Source: CAYGZA01 sp964354135
GTDB taxonomy: Bacteria > Planctomycetota > Planctomycetia > Pirellulales > Thermoguttaceae
Reading direction: 5' to 3'
NCBI GenBank assembly: GCA_964354135.1
Contig: CAYGZA010000261.1
Coordinates: 1-9,732 of the forward strand
DNA length: 9,732 nucleotides
Shown here: positions 1 through 6,869 of the stretch, piece by piece
How positions within the stretch are numbered: the first letter of the stretch is position 1
Layout: each line of letters starts with the position of its first letter
The notes under the pieces: model-generated
What the model saw: the letters and a program-made list of their open reading frames with translations, nothing else
What the model was told of the DNA's origin: nothing
The model's database searches: none
Made by a program: the position numbers and the translations under genes

Positions 1-39
1 CCATGCTGGACGGCTACCTCATAGCCCAACAGAGAAAAT

Positions 40-128
40 GTGGGTAAAATTAAGGCTTCCAGCCTGTCCGCAGAAAACGCAAGCTGAAAGCCCATCCGTG
101 AGGAAGACAGGCTGGAAGCCTGTCCTAC
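40..128 (+). repeat. REPIN-like structured repeat, left copy
   Basis: The element opens with GTGGGTAAAATTAAGGC (40-56) and closes with CCTAC (124-128). A perfect 16-bp inverted repeat links 53-68 with 106-121 across a 37-nt loop. Each arm is itself a small hairpin: AGGCT-TCC-AGCCT at 53-65, and an 8-bp stem with a 3-nt loop at 106-124. A related copy in the opposite orientation sits at 9631-9706. Two inverted palindromic units with a spacer match the layout of REPINs, which are non-autonomous elements mobilised by REP-associated tyrosine transposases in other bacteria. That a transposase of this kind acts here is inference; none is encoded in this window. Confidence 0.7.
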
Positions 129-236
129 CGGGCCTGGAACTCCTCGTCCGTCCGTTGCGTCCAATAGAGTAGCACGGGATACTCTTGTAGCGATTCGGAG
201 TTGTGGGCACTTGCGAACGAGGGACCCCGCAACAGG

Positions 237-265
237 TTGTTTGGCTACCCCGAAAGGTGTAGAAT
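237..265 (+). promoter_or_regulatory. Candidate sigma70-type promoter for the secretin-N repeat gene
   Basis: The -10 box TAGAAT (260-265, 5 of 6 consensus) is 17 bp behind a weak -35 box TTGTTT (237-242, 3 of 6). It predicts transcription starting near 272 and a leader of about 73 nt before the ATG at 345. The same TAGAAT -10 occurs in front of the gene at 2499, which adds some weight. Confidence 0.4.
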
Positions 266-344
266 CGGTGCTCGGAGCACGGCAGAGCTAACTAGGGCAG
301 CCTGTCTGCCCACGTCACGCCTCCTTGTTGACCATCGGCGCCGC

Positions 345-1238
345 ATGAACGCATCTGGTACCCAGGCCTTCTTTCGGATTGGCTGCAAGTGGTTCACTAT
401 TGTCGGCTGGCTGTTTCTGCTTCCCGCGGGCGCTGCAATCGCCGACGATTCCCGGCGGCCCCTTGACGGCGCGGAGCGAGTGACAGACGCCGACGACTCA
501 CGGCAGTTGACCAAGGTCTACTCGCTCAAGCACGCCCCTGGGGAGCAAGTCGCTTCGCTCCTGCGGTCACTATTCATCGTCGTTGATCAGCAGAATGCGT
601 ATGCGCGCTTTCAGTTCGACGAAAGAACCGATTCGCTGATCGTGACGGCCTGCGAGCAGCACCAAAAGCAGATCGCGCGGATCCTCGCTCTGGTAGACAC
701 ACCGAACAAGGCGCCCGCGCAGGCCGTCGATCGTGACGAGTCGGAGCAGGTGGTAAGAGGCTACTCAATCAAGCACGTCGATGGCAATGCCGCCGTTTCC
801 GTTCTGCGATCGCTTTTCCTCGTCGTCAACCATCGAGTCGCCTACGCACGGTTTGGTTATGATCCGCGCACTGGCTTGCTGATCGCTGTCGCTTCGGAGA
901 AGCATCAAAGACAGATTGCCAAAGTGCTTGAGTTGCTAGACGCGCAGACCACGGCTGCAAAGGAAACACCCCAAAAAAAAGAAGGTGACACCGAACAATC
1001 GATCCGCGTTTACCCGGTCAAGCACATCGACGGCGAGCAACTCGTCTCCAAGCTCAGATCGCAATTCGTGGTCGTCAATCATCAAACGGCCCAGGCACGG
1101 TTTGGGTTCGACGAGCGGACGCACTCGCTCATGGTTATTGCCACCGAGAAGCTGCAGGCGAGAATCCGTGACACGTTTGCCATTCTAGACCAACCACCGG
1201 AGCGAAGCGAACTCCGACAAGAACGGCGTAATCCTTGA
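345..1238 (+). CDS. Exported protein with three secretin-N (NolW-like) repeats
   Basis: A 297-residue protein. Residues 1-33 form a signal peptide with a hydrophobic stretch about 16-33 ending in an Ala-rich AAIA site. After it come three repeats of about 65 residues, at roughly 55-120, 136-200 and 219-283. Each runs Y-x-[VLI]-K-H-x-x-G, then a [VL]-LRS-x-F or similar segment, ARF-x-[FY]-D-x-RT-x-x-L, and a final I-x-x-x-x-x-[LI]-D. This is the pattern of Secretin_N domains, which form the periplasmic rings of type II/III secretins and pilus pores. No C-terminal secretin channel domain follows; the protein ends 15 residues after the last repeat. It could be a periplasmic adaptor or a stand-alone ring protein; the function is unknown. 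The ATG at 345 is chosen for the signal peptide; there is no clear Shine-Dalgarno, and the frame is open upstream to 201. GC is visibly lower than in the rest of the window. Confidence 0.8.
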   Translation: MNASGTQAFFRIGCKWFTIVGWLFLLPAGAAIADDSRRPLDGAERVTDADDSRQLTKVYSLKHAPGEQVASLLRSLFIVVDQQNAYARFQFDERTDSLIVTACEQHQKQIARILALVDTPNKAPAQAVDRDESEQVVRGYSIKHVDGNAAVSVLRSLFLVVNHRVAYARFGYDPRTGLLIAVASEKHQRQIAKVLELLDAQTTAAKETPQKKEGDTEQSIRVYPVKHIDGEQLVSKLRSQFVVVNHQTAQARFGFDERTHSLMVIATEKLQARIRDTFAILDQPPERSELRQERRNP

Positions 1239-1292
1239 TCGGACCGGCCAAGAGCCCCCATCCAATGGAAGCACTACAGTGGAGGCGGTTCG

Positions 1293-2297
1293 ATGCGGTG
1301 TTGGCGGCTCGCGATCTTCGGCCCTCTTGCGGCAATTGGCGGCCTGGTCGCGGCCGGAGTGTATGAAGGGTGGCCGGGGCAGAGCGAAGCGAAGCCCCAG
1401 GCGTCATCCCCTGCGGGTTCACCGCGTTCCGCCCCAGCCGCCGTAGCAGCTTCAACTCCTTCCGCCCCAGCCACGCCAGCCGCAAAGCCCCAGCCCGCCA
1501 AGACCTTCACCGCCGCCGACTACGCCCAACACCTCGCGGAACTCAAGAAGAAGATCCCCGGGCCCGAGTTCACCGTCGTCGTCCAATCTCCGTTCGTCGT
1601 CATTGGCGACGACTCCCCGGAGGTCGTGCGCGATTACTCGGTGCGAACCGTCAAGTGGGCCGTCGACCGCCTGAAGGAGGCGTACTTCTCCAAGGACCCG
1701 AAGGAGGTCCTGGACATCTGGCTCTTTCGCGACAAGGGCAGCTACGAGAAACACTGCAAGCTGATCTTCAAGCATGCCCCCACGACGCCTTACGGGTTCT
1801 TCTCGCACGGCGAGCGGGCCCTGGTGATGAACATCGCCACGGGCGGGGGGACGCTGGTCCACGAGATCGTCCACCCGTTCATGGCGGCGAATTTCCCGGA
1901 GTGCCCGGCGTGGTTCAACGAAGGGCTGGGCTCGCTTTATGAACAGTCGAGCGAGCGGAACGGCCGCATCTGCGGGCTCACGAACTGGCGCTTGGCCGGG
2001 CTCCAGGAAGCGATCCGCAAGAAGAAGGTCCCCTCGTTCCACACCCTCTGCTCGATGAGCGACCGCCAGTTCTACGACGAAGACCGAGGGACCAACTATG
2101 CCCAGGCCCGGTACTTGTGCTACTACTTGCAGGAGCACGATCTATTGAGGAAGTTCTACCGCCGGTTCGCGGCCGATCACCGCAAGGACCCTGCCGGCTA
2201 CGAAACGCTCAAGGCCGTGCTGGACCGGGACAATGAAGGCATGAAGGGCTTTCAGAAGGAGTGGGAAGCGTTCGTGCTGAAGCTGCGGTTCCCGTGA
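1293..2297 (+). CDS. Membrane-tethered HExxH zinc peptidase-like protein
   Basis: A 334-residue protein. Residues about 6-23 are hydrophobic and act as a signal or membrane anchor. An Ala/Pro-rich linker (about 31-70) then leads to a globular domain. The domain carries HEIVH (190-194) followed by NEGL with Glu210, the zinc-ligand arrangement of gluzincin metallopeptidases (HExxH plus a downstream Glu, as in the peptidase MA-like and DUF1570-type families common in planctomycetes). All three expected zinc ligands and the catalytic Glu191 are present, so it may be active outside the cytoplasm; substrate unknown. GGAGG at 1281-1285 lies 7 nt before the ATG, a good ribosome site that fixes the start. 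It begins 54 nt after the preceding gene and could be co-transcribed with it. The family assignment rests on the motif and overall style, not on a profile search. Confidence 0.8.
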   Translation: MRCWRLAIFGPLAAIGGLVAAGVYEGWPGQSEAKPQASSPAGSPRSAPAAVAASTPSAPATPAAKPQPAKTFTAADYAQHLAELKKKIPGPEFTVVVQSPFVVIGDDSPEVVRDYSVRTVKWAVDRLKEAYFSKDPKEVLDIWLFRDKGSYEKHCKLIFKHAPTTPYGFFSHGERALVMNIATGGGTLVHEIVHPFMAANFPECPAWFNEGLGSLYEQSSERNGRICGLTNWRLAGLQEAIRKKKVPSFHTLCSMSDRQFYDEDRGTNYAQARYLCYYLQEHDLLRKFYRRFAADHRKDPAGYETLKAVLDRDNEGMKGFQKEWEAFVLKLRFP

Positions 2298-2361
2298 GCG
2301 GTGAGCTGTCGGCGATCCCCTCCTTCGGGGAGACCCTCCTGAAACCCGGGGAAAATCGCCC

Positions 2362-2391
2362 TTGGGATGCCGGGGAATTTCCTGCTAGAAT
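2362..2391 (+). promoter_or_regulatory. Candidate sigma70-type promoter for the TIGR03009-type gene
   Basis: TTGGGA (2362-2367, 4 of 6) and TAGAAT (2386-2391, 5 of 6) are separated by 18 bp. Transcription would start near 2398 and leave about 100 nt of leader. The reading frame is open from 2367, inside this promoter, which argues for the downstream start at 2499. Confidence 0.45.
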
Positions 2392-2498
2392 CCCCCGCCA
2401 AACCGGCGCGGGAGAGCCGGGCGGCAGAACCTCTCACGCGCAGTGGAAGCCTGTTCGGCCTTGCCAGGCGAGTTCAAGCTCGGGATCGGAGGGTATTC

Positions 2499-3584
2499 AT
2501 GACGCGACAAGTCGGCTGCTGGGTGGTCCTCGGATTGTTGGCAGGAGCGGGACCGCTTTGGGCCCAGAATTCGTCGTGGGAAGAAGCCCCTCGCCAACCA
2601 CCGCAGGTCCGGCAGCCCGCGTATCCCGATCAACCCATGATCCCCCAAGACCCGACGATCCAACGGCGGCCCAGCGGGCAGGATTACGGTGGGCCGGAGC
2701 GGAGCCAGCGGTTCGAGGGTCCCGCCGGGATGGACGCGAGGGGACCCGGGCCGACGGGTCCGAATCGGGCGCCGATGGGTCCCCCCGCCGGCAATCCGGC
2801 ACAGCCGCTCCCGGAACCCTTCCGATTGACGCCGCAGGAGGAGGCGAACCTGGACCGGATCCTGCTTTTTTGGCAGCAAAGCAGTGCGAACGTGAAGACG
2901 TTTACCTGCAAGTTCCAGCGGGCCGAATTCGATCCCGCGGACCCGTTACTAAAGCCGGGCCAGCCGCGAGCGGTCGACAAGGGCGAGATCCGCTACGCCG
3001 CCCCGGATAAGGCCCTCTTCCGCGTGGACGACCAGAATGGGCAATCGGCCGAGCGGTGGGTCAGCGACGGGAAAGCGATCTACGAATTCGATCCGGTCAA
3101 GAAGCAAATGATCGTCCACAAGCTCCCTCCGGAGATGCAGGGGAAAGCGATCGCCGAGGGGCCGGTTCCGTTCCTGTTCGGAGCGAAGGCCGCGCATTTG
3201 AAGGGCCGCTACTACGTGCAGATCATCCCGGACCTGACCAACAAGAACCAGATTGGCCTGGAGGCGTGGCCCCGGTATCAGGTCGATGCTCAGAACTTCA
3301 AGTATTGCGAACTGATCTTGGCAATCGGCGAAAAGAGCCTCACGCCCACGGCCGTGCGAATCCACCATCCCAACGGCAAGCAGTACGTGGTTTACACGCT
3401 GATGGGGATCGCGATCAACCAGAAGGACATCCGCGGGGTTTTCGAGGACCCGTTCCGTCCGCGGGCTCCGCGGGGCTGGCAGACGGTAGTCGAGGAGCCG
3501 CCGCCGACGCCCCGCAACGAGCAGGAGCCGCGGCCTGGTGGACCGGTCCCCACGGTGGGCGTTCGCCCGGTTGCCCCCCGCTGA
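2499..3584 (+). CDS. Secreted LolA-like protein, TIGR03009-type planctomycete family
   Basis: A 361-residue protein. Residues 1-22 are a signal peptide ending PLWA before Gln23. A Pro/Gly/Gln-rich low-complexity stretch (about 28-105) precedes a folded domain starting at LTPQEEANLDRIL (from residue 110) and running to about 320, with a proline-rich tail. The domain has motifs such as KTFTCKFQR, KGEIRYAAPDKALFRV, RWVSDGKAIYEFDP and KQMIVHKLP. They resemble the planctomycete TIGR03009 domain and, more distantly, the lipoprotein carriers LolA/LolB, where a half-barrel holds a lipid. A role in envelope lipid or lipoprotein handling is inference. The ATG at 2499 has GGAGGG (2488-2493) 5 nt upstream and starts the signal peptide; the 44-residue upstream extension lacks protein character and overlaps a promoter. 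The gene stands alone, with 201 nt before and 303 nt after it. Confidence 0.8.
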   Translation: MTRQVGCWVVLGLLAGAGPLWAQNSSWEEAPRQPPQVRQPAYPDQPMIPQDPTIQRRPSGQDYGGPERSQRFEGPAGMDARGPGPTGPNRAPMGPPAGNPAQPLPEPFRLTPQEEANLDRILLFWQQSSANVKTFTCKFQRAEFDPADPLLKPGQPRAVDKGEIRYAAPDKALFRVDDQNGQSAERWVSDGKAIYEFDPVKKQMIVHKLPPEMQGKAIAEGPVPFLFGAKAAHLKGRYYVQIIPDLTNKNQIGLEAWPRYQVDAQNFKYCELILAIGEKSLTPTAVRIHHPNGKQYVVYTLMGIAINQKDIRGVFEDPFRPRAPRGWQTVVEEPPPTPRNEQEPRPGGPVPTVGVRPVAPR

Positions 3585-3598
3585 GAATGGGGTACTCG

Positions 3599-3630
3599 CG
3601 CGCGGAGCCGGCCTTGGGTTCTGCCGCGCG
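3599..3630 (+). terminator. Possible transcription terminator hairpin
   Basis: CGCGCGG (3599-3605) pairs with CCGCGCG (3624-3630) around an 18-nt loop, starting 15 nt after the stop of the upstream gene. Only three T residues follow, so it is not a classical intrinsic terminator. The position fits, the form does not fully. Confidence 0.3.
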
Positions 3631-3779
3631 GTTTCCACGAGGACCCAGATTCCCTGTCTCACTCTCGCTGGAATGACTGTCCCAGCAAGGAGTTGGGGAG
3701 TCTTTGCCCGCCCACCGCACTTGCCGCCTGGTCACGTCGCGTCCTCCCGTGACGGGTGGTTCCCAAGTCCGGCCGTCGG

Positions 3780-3809
3780 TTGACGAATACGCCGCAGGGG
3801 TCTTATAAT
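3780..3809 (+). promoter_or_regulatory. Strong sigma70-type promoter for the long nfeD gene
   Basis: TTGACG (3780-3785, 5 of 6) and a perfect TATAAT (3804-3809) are spaced by 18 bp. Transcription is expected near 3816, giving a leader of about 72 nt. This is the clearest promoter in the window, and it rules against translation from the in-frame upstream ATG at 3756. Confidence 0.75.
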
Positions 3810-3887
3810 GCCCTCCGGAACGTCAATCGGGCCAGTAACTTAGGCCCTTTCTTGGGTGTGAGGCATGGTCTCCCGGCGGGGGAGCAG

Positions 3888-6152
3888 ATGGACATTGTCT
3901 GGCGGTTTTTGCGGATTGGGTCGGCCGGCGGGCTGCTACTTGCCGGATCGCTGATCCTCTGGAGTTGCCGTCCCGCGCCGGCCCAGGATAACGCGGCCCC
4001 GAAGGCCCGCGCGACCAAGATCGACAAAACCGGGCGCGCGAAACCGGCGAAATCCACCGCCCCCAAAGAAACCCCCGGCGTCAGAGCCGTGGGGCGGCTC
4101 TTTCGCGTTGTCCTGCCGATCACCGACCAGACGATCACTCGCCTGGAGCAGGCCGTTTCGAGGGTGGTCGAGAAGGCCCGGGCGGAGGGCGTGCGGCCGG
4201 TCTTGATCTTCGAGTTCACCGTGCTCAAGGGGCAGAGCGAGTACGGCCGCGGCACGACGATCGGCAATGCGTACGACCTGGCCCGTTTTCTCTACGACCA
4301 GCCCTACAGCACGAAGGCGTACGTGCCGCAGACGATTCAGGGGCACTCCGTGCTGGCGGTCCTGGCGTGCAACGAGATCATCATGGCCCCGGAGGCGGAA
4401 ATCGGGCCGGCCGGCGTGGACGAGCCGGCAATCACCAAAGAGATCTTGAGGTTCTACGAGGGGATTCCCGGCCTCCGCAAACGGACCGCCGTCGCGTCGA
4501 AACTGGTGGATCCGGCCCAGGAACTCCTGGAGGTGGAGACGGACGTTGGCACGGAATGGGTCACGCGGCAGGGCCTGGAAAGCCTGGTGAAGACTCTCCC
4601 GGGCCGGACCATCACCAAGGAGACCGTGCTCTCCAAGGGCGGGGAGCCGGGCCGGTTCTCGGCGGCCCTGGCGCGGCGGGTGGGGTTGATCAGCTACCTG
4701 GCCGCGGATCGGAACGCCCTGGCCAGGGCCCTTCAACTGGGTCCCGAAGGTCTCCAAGAGGAGATCCAAGTGGCCGGGCCGTTCCGGGCGGTCCGCGTCG
4801 ACCTGAAAGGGCCGATCACCGGCGACGTGGTCGAGCGGGCCCGGCGGATGATCCGCGAGACCGTGCAGGCGAACGAGGTCATCTTCATCTGCCTGCGGAT
4901 CGACAGCGCCGGCGGCTCGCTGGACGACAGCCGGACGCTGGCCAATTTCCTGGCCCTGGACCTCGATTCCAGCCAGGTCCGCACGGTGGCCTACGTTCCC
5001 GAGAAGGCCCGGGCCGACGCCGCCCTGATCGCTCTGGCCTGCGACGAGATCGCGATGCACCCGGGGGCCGTGCTGGGGGGCGAAGGGGACTATTCCTTCT
5101 CGGCGCCGGAAATCGACGAGGTTTCGGCGCTCCTGCGGGAGAAGATCCTCCGCAAAAAGACCCGGTCCTGGTCGCTCCCGCTGGCGATGTTCAACCCGAG
5201 CCTGGCGGTGCGGCGCTATACCCGCGGGGCCGAGACCGCCTTCTTCTGCACGGACGAGTGGAAAGAGCGCCCGGACCGCGACCAGTGGCGCGAAGGCGAG
5301 GAGGTCACGGCCCGGGGCCGACCGTTCCTGGTCAAGGGGAGCGACGCGGGGACCTATCCCTTGGGCCTTCGGAAGGTCGAGGACTTCGCCGAGTTCCGGC
5401 AACTGTACAACATCGAGGACGACCCCGCCCTCTTGGAGCCGAGCTGGGTCGACCGGCTGGTCGACATCCTCGCCACGCAGGAGCTGGCGGTCATCCTCTT
5501 GATCCTCGGCGGGGCGGCGCTGTACGCGGAGCTGCAAAGCCCGGGCATCGGCCTGGGGGCGTTTGTGGCCCTGGTCTGTTTTGCCCTGTTTTTCTGGAGC
5601 CGGTTCTTGGGCGGGACGGTGGGAGTGCTGGAGCTTGTCCTCTTTGTCGCCGGGATCACTTGCCTGTTGTTGGAGGTGTTCGTCATCCCGGGCTTTGGGG
5701 TATTCGGCCTGGGCGGCGGGGTGTTGATTTTGACCTCGCTGGTCCTGGCGAGCCAGACGTTCTTCATTCCCCGCAACGAGTACCAGGCGGGCGAGTTCCA
5801 GAACTCGCTCTTGGCGCTCGCGGCGGCGATCGTGGGAATCATCGTGGTGGCCGCCACGATCAACCGCTGGCTCCCCCACGCGCCGCTGCTGGGCCGGATG
5901 GTGCTCCAGCCGCCGTCGGAGGAGGAGGCGGGAGTCATCAGCGAGAGTGAGTCCCTGACGCACTTCGAGGGGCTCCTGGGAAGGCAGGGAAGAACCACCA
6001 CGCCGCTCATGCCCAGCGGCAAGGCCCGCTTCGGCAGCGAGCTCCTGGACGTGATGACCGACGGGGAATTCGTCCCGCGAGACACCCCGATCGAGGTGAT
6101 CGAGGTGCAAGGGAACCGGGTGGTTGTGCGCGCCGTGGATCAGACAACGTAG
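3888..6152 (+). CDS. Long NfeD-family membrane protein with two degenerate ClpP-like domains
   Basis: A 754-residue protein. A signal peptide covers 1-33 (APAQ before Asp34). Two ClpP/crotonase-like domains follow, then a membrane region (about 534-660, several helices) and a C-terminal NfeD OB-fold (about 690-754, ending with a VIEVQGNRVVV strand pair). Long NfeD proteins usually have one ClpP-class serine protease domain with a Ser-Lys dyad. In domain 1 the nucleophile region reads G152-H-S-V with NEIIMAP downstream; in domain 2 it reads A376-D-A-A with CDEIAMHP. Spacing from the conserved Asp/Asn-Glu puts Gly152 and Ala376 where Ser is expected. Only domain 2 keeps the GG oxyanion motif (DSAGGS, 339-344). 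The protein is thus probably a scaffold, not a protease. NfeD proteins typically pair with flotillin/stomatin partners, and floA lies two genes downstream. The start at 3888 is supported by the signal peptide, GGAG at 3881-3884 and the promoter. Confidence 0.9.
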   Translation: MDIVWRFLRIGSAGGLLLAGSLILWSCRPAPAQDNAAPKARATKIDKTGRAKPAKSTAPKETPGVRAVGRLFRVVLPITDQTITRLEQAVSRVVEKARAEGVRPVLIFEFTVLKGQSEYGRGTTIGNAYDLARFLYDQPYSTKAYVPQTIQGHSVLAVLACNEIIMAPEAEIGPAGVDEPAITKEILRFYEGIPGLRKRTAVASKLVDPAQELLEVETDVGTEWVTRQGLESLVKTLPGRTITKETVLSKGGEPGRFSAALARRVGLISYLAADRNALARALQLGPEGLQEEIQVAGPFRAVRVDLKGPITGDVVERARRMIRETVQANEVIFICLRIDSAGGSLDDSRTLANFLALDLDSSQVRTVAYVPEKARADAALIALACDEIAMHPGAVLGGEGDYSFSAPEIDEVSALLREKILRKKTRSWSLPLAMFNPSLAVRRYTRGAETAFFCTDEWKERPDRDQWREGEEVTARGRPFLVKGSDAGTYPLGLRKVEDFAEFRQLYNIEDDPALLEPSWVDRLVDILATQELAVILLILGGAALYAELQSPGIGLGAFVALVCFALFFWSRFLGGTVGVLELVLFVAGITCLLLEVFVIPGFGVFGLGGGVLILTSLVLASQTFFIPRNEYQAGEFQNSLLALAAAIVGIIVVAATINRWLPHAPLLGRMVLQPPSEEEAGVISESESLTHFEGLLGRQGRTTTPLMPSGKARFGSELLDVMTDGEFVPRDTPIEVIEVQGNRVVVRAVDQTT

Positions 6153-6165
6153 GACGAGGTAAAGC

Positions 6166-6735
6166 ATGGGCCCTTGGGTGTGGCCGGTCTTGCTGCTTCT
6201 GGCCGGAATCGGCCTGGCGATGATGGACGTCTTCGTCCCGTCCGGCGGCATTCTGGCCTTCGTGGCGGTCTGCGCGGTGGTGGCCGCGGTGGTGACCGGG
6301 TTCATCGAGAGCTTGGCCTTGGGGTTTGCCGTCCTCGGCGCCGCGCTGTTTGGTATCCCGGTGCTCGTGATCCTTGCGCTGAAGTGGTGGCCTTCGACCT
6401 CGATGGGCCGGCGGGTCCTCCCGCACATCCCGACCAGTGACGAGGTCCTCCCCGAGAACCATCCGCGGCGGATGCTGGAAGGCCTCGTCGGCCGGGTCGG
6501 CCGGGCGAAGAGTAAGATGCTCCCCAGCGGGATCATCACCATCGACAACCGCAGCTTCGACGCGGTCGGCGAGGGGCCCCCCATCGAGGTCGGCCAGCGG
6601 GTCCGGGTAATCGAGGTCCGCGGCAACCGGCTGATTGTGGAAGGGCTCGGCGACCAGCCCCCTTCGCAAACCGATCAAGACCCCCTGGCCAGGCCCATCG
6701 AGTGGGATAGCGAAGAGCCGCCGCACGGGGCATAA
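6166..6735 (+). CDS. Short NfeD-family membrane protein
   Basis: A 189-residue protein. Three hydrophobic segments occupy about residues 5-23, 28-48 and 50-74, with DVFVPSGGILAF (21-32) matching the conserved turn of NfeD membrane domains. A soluble OB-fold sits at about 103-160, containing GRVGRAKSKMLPSG and VRVIEVRGNRLIVEGL, clearly similar to the end of the preceding long NfeD. This is the short NfeD type, with no protease-like domain. In other bacteria such proteins sit beside flotillins and help position or stabilise them in membrane microdomains. GAGGT at 6156-6160 lies 5 nt before the ATG, and only 13 nt separate it from the long nfeD stop, so the two are almost certainly one transcript. 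The hydrophilic tail after the OB-fold (about 162-189) looks disordered. Confidence 0.9.
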   Translation: MGPWVWPVLLLLAGIGLAMMDVFVPSGGILAFVAVCAVVAAVVTGFIESLALGFAVLGAALFGIPVLVILALKWWPSTSMGRRVLPHIPTSDEVLPENHPRRMLEGLVGRVGRAKSKMLPSGIITIDNRSFDAVGEGPPIEVGQRVRVIEVRGNRLIVEGLGDQPPSQTDQDPLARPIEWDSEEPPHGA

Positions 6736-6763
6736 CGGAACCCGCAGTCCCCGACTCGCCGGC

Positions 6764-6792
6764 TTGACATTCCCGTGGGGCACGGGTAAACC
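6764..6792 (+). promoter_or_regulatory. Possible promoter in front of floA
   Basis: A perfect -35 consensus TTGACA (6764-6769) is followed after 17 bp by a poor -10, TAAACC (6787-6792, 3 of 6). An alternative -10, TACAAT (6830-6835, 5 of 6), has no good -35 at the right distance. floA may have its own start site, but it could also be read through from the nfeD genes. Confidence 0.3.
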
Positions 6793-6805
6793 GATGGTCA
6801 GTGGA

Positions 6806-6831
6806 TATGCCGCGTCGCCCAGCGCGGCATA
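6806..6831. promoter_or_regulatory. Perfect 9-bp inverted repeat upstream of floA
   Basis: TATGCCGCG (6806-6814) pairs exactly with CGCGGCATA (6823-6831) around the 8-nt loop TCGCCCAG. It ends on the TACAAT hexamer and lies 38 nt before the floA start. There is no following T-run, so it is more likely an operator or a leader hairpin than a terminator. The function is inferred from position only. Confidence 0.45.
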
Positions 6832-6869
6832 CAATTCGCCAGGATCGCTCCAACATAAGGATGTCCGCC

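Larger units (their letters stand above)
1..344. other. Non-coding leader region before the first gene
   Basis: No convincing gene is seen in these 344 bases. The stretch holds a structured repeat (40-128) and a candidate promoter (237-265). The first gene's reading frame stays open back to 201, but the extra 48 residues lack protein character, cross the candidate promoter, and would sit in front of a well-formed signal peptide. They are therefore treated as untranslated. A short antisense open frame (19-210) lies over the repeat and is not considered a gene. Confidence 0.6.
3585..3887. other. Intergenic region with hairpin and promoter
   Basis: These 303 bases separate the TIGR03009-type gene from the long nfeD gene. 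They contain a GC-rich hairpin just after the upstream stop (3599-3630) and a strong promoter (3780-3809). Reading frames are open through it in more than one frame, but none shows a ribosome site, signal peptide or recognisable protein, so no gene is called. Confidence 0.6.

Noticed and set aside
1452..2138. Antisense open frame opposite the peptidase-like gene
   Set aside because: It lies wholly within a gene with a clear zinc motif and ribosome site, and its translation has no recognisable features.
2316..2331. TCCCC/GGGGA hairpin after the peptidase-like gene
   Set aside because: Only 5 bp, no T-run; too weak to call a terminator.
3538..3783. Small + strand open frame spanning the end of the TIGR03009-type gene and the intergenic region
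   Set aside because: It starts inside the upstream gene in another frame, has no ribosome site, and ends at the promoter region; the protein looks random.
3756..3887. Upstream in-frame start for the long nfeD gene
   Set aside because: The added 44 residues span a near-perfect promoter (TATAAT at 3804-3809) and precede a proper signal peptide.
3957..3968. Possible lipobox (LWSC, Cys27) in the long NfeD protein
   Set aside because: Trp at the -2 position is unusual for lipoproteins, and an APAQ signal peptidase I site follows directly, so ordinary cleavage is more likely.
3936..6626. Very long antisense open frame (896 codons) opposite the two nfeD genes
   Set aside because: It is a by-product of high GC and codon bias in the + strand genes. 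Its translation is rich in Arg/Pro/Gly/His/Asp with no membrane or domain pattern, and the + strand proteins are clearly real.
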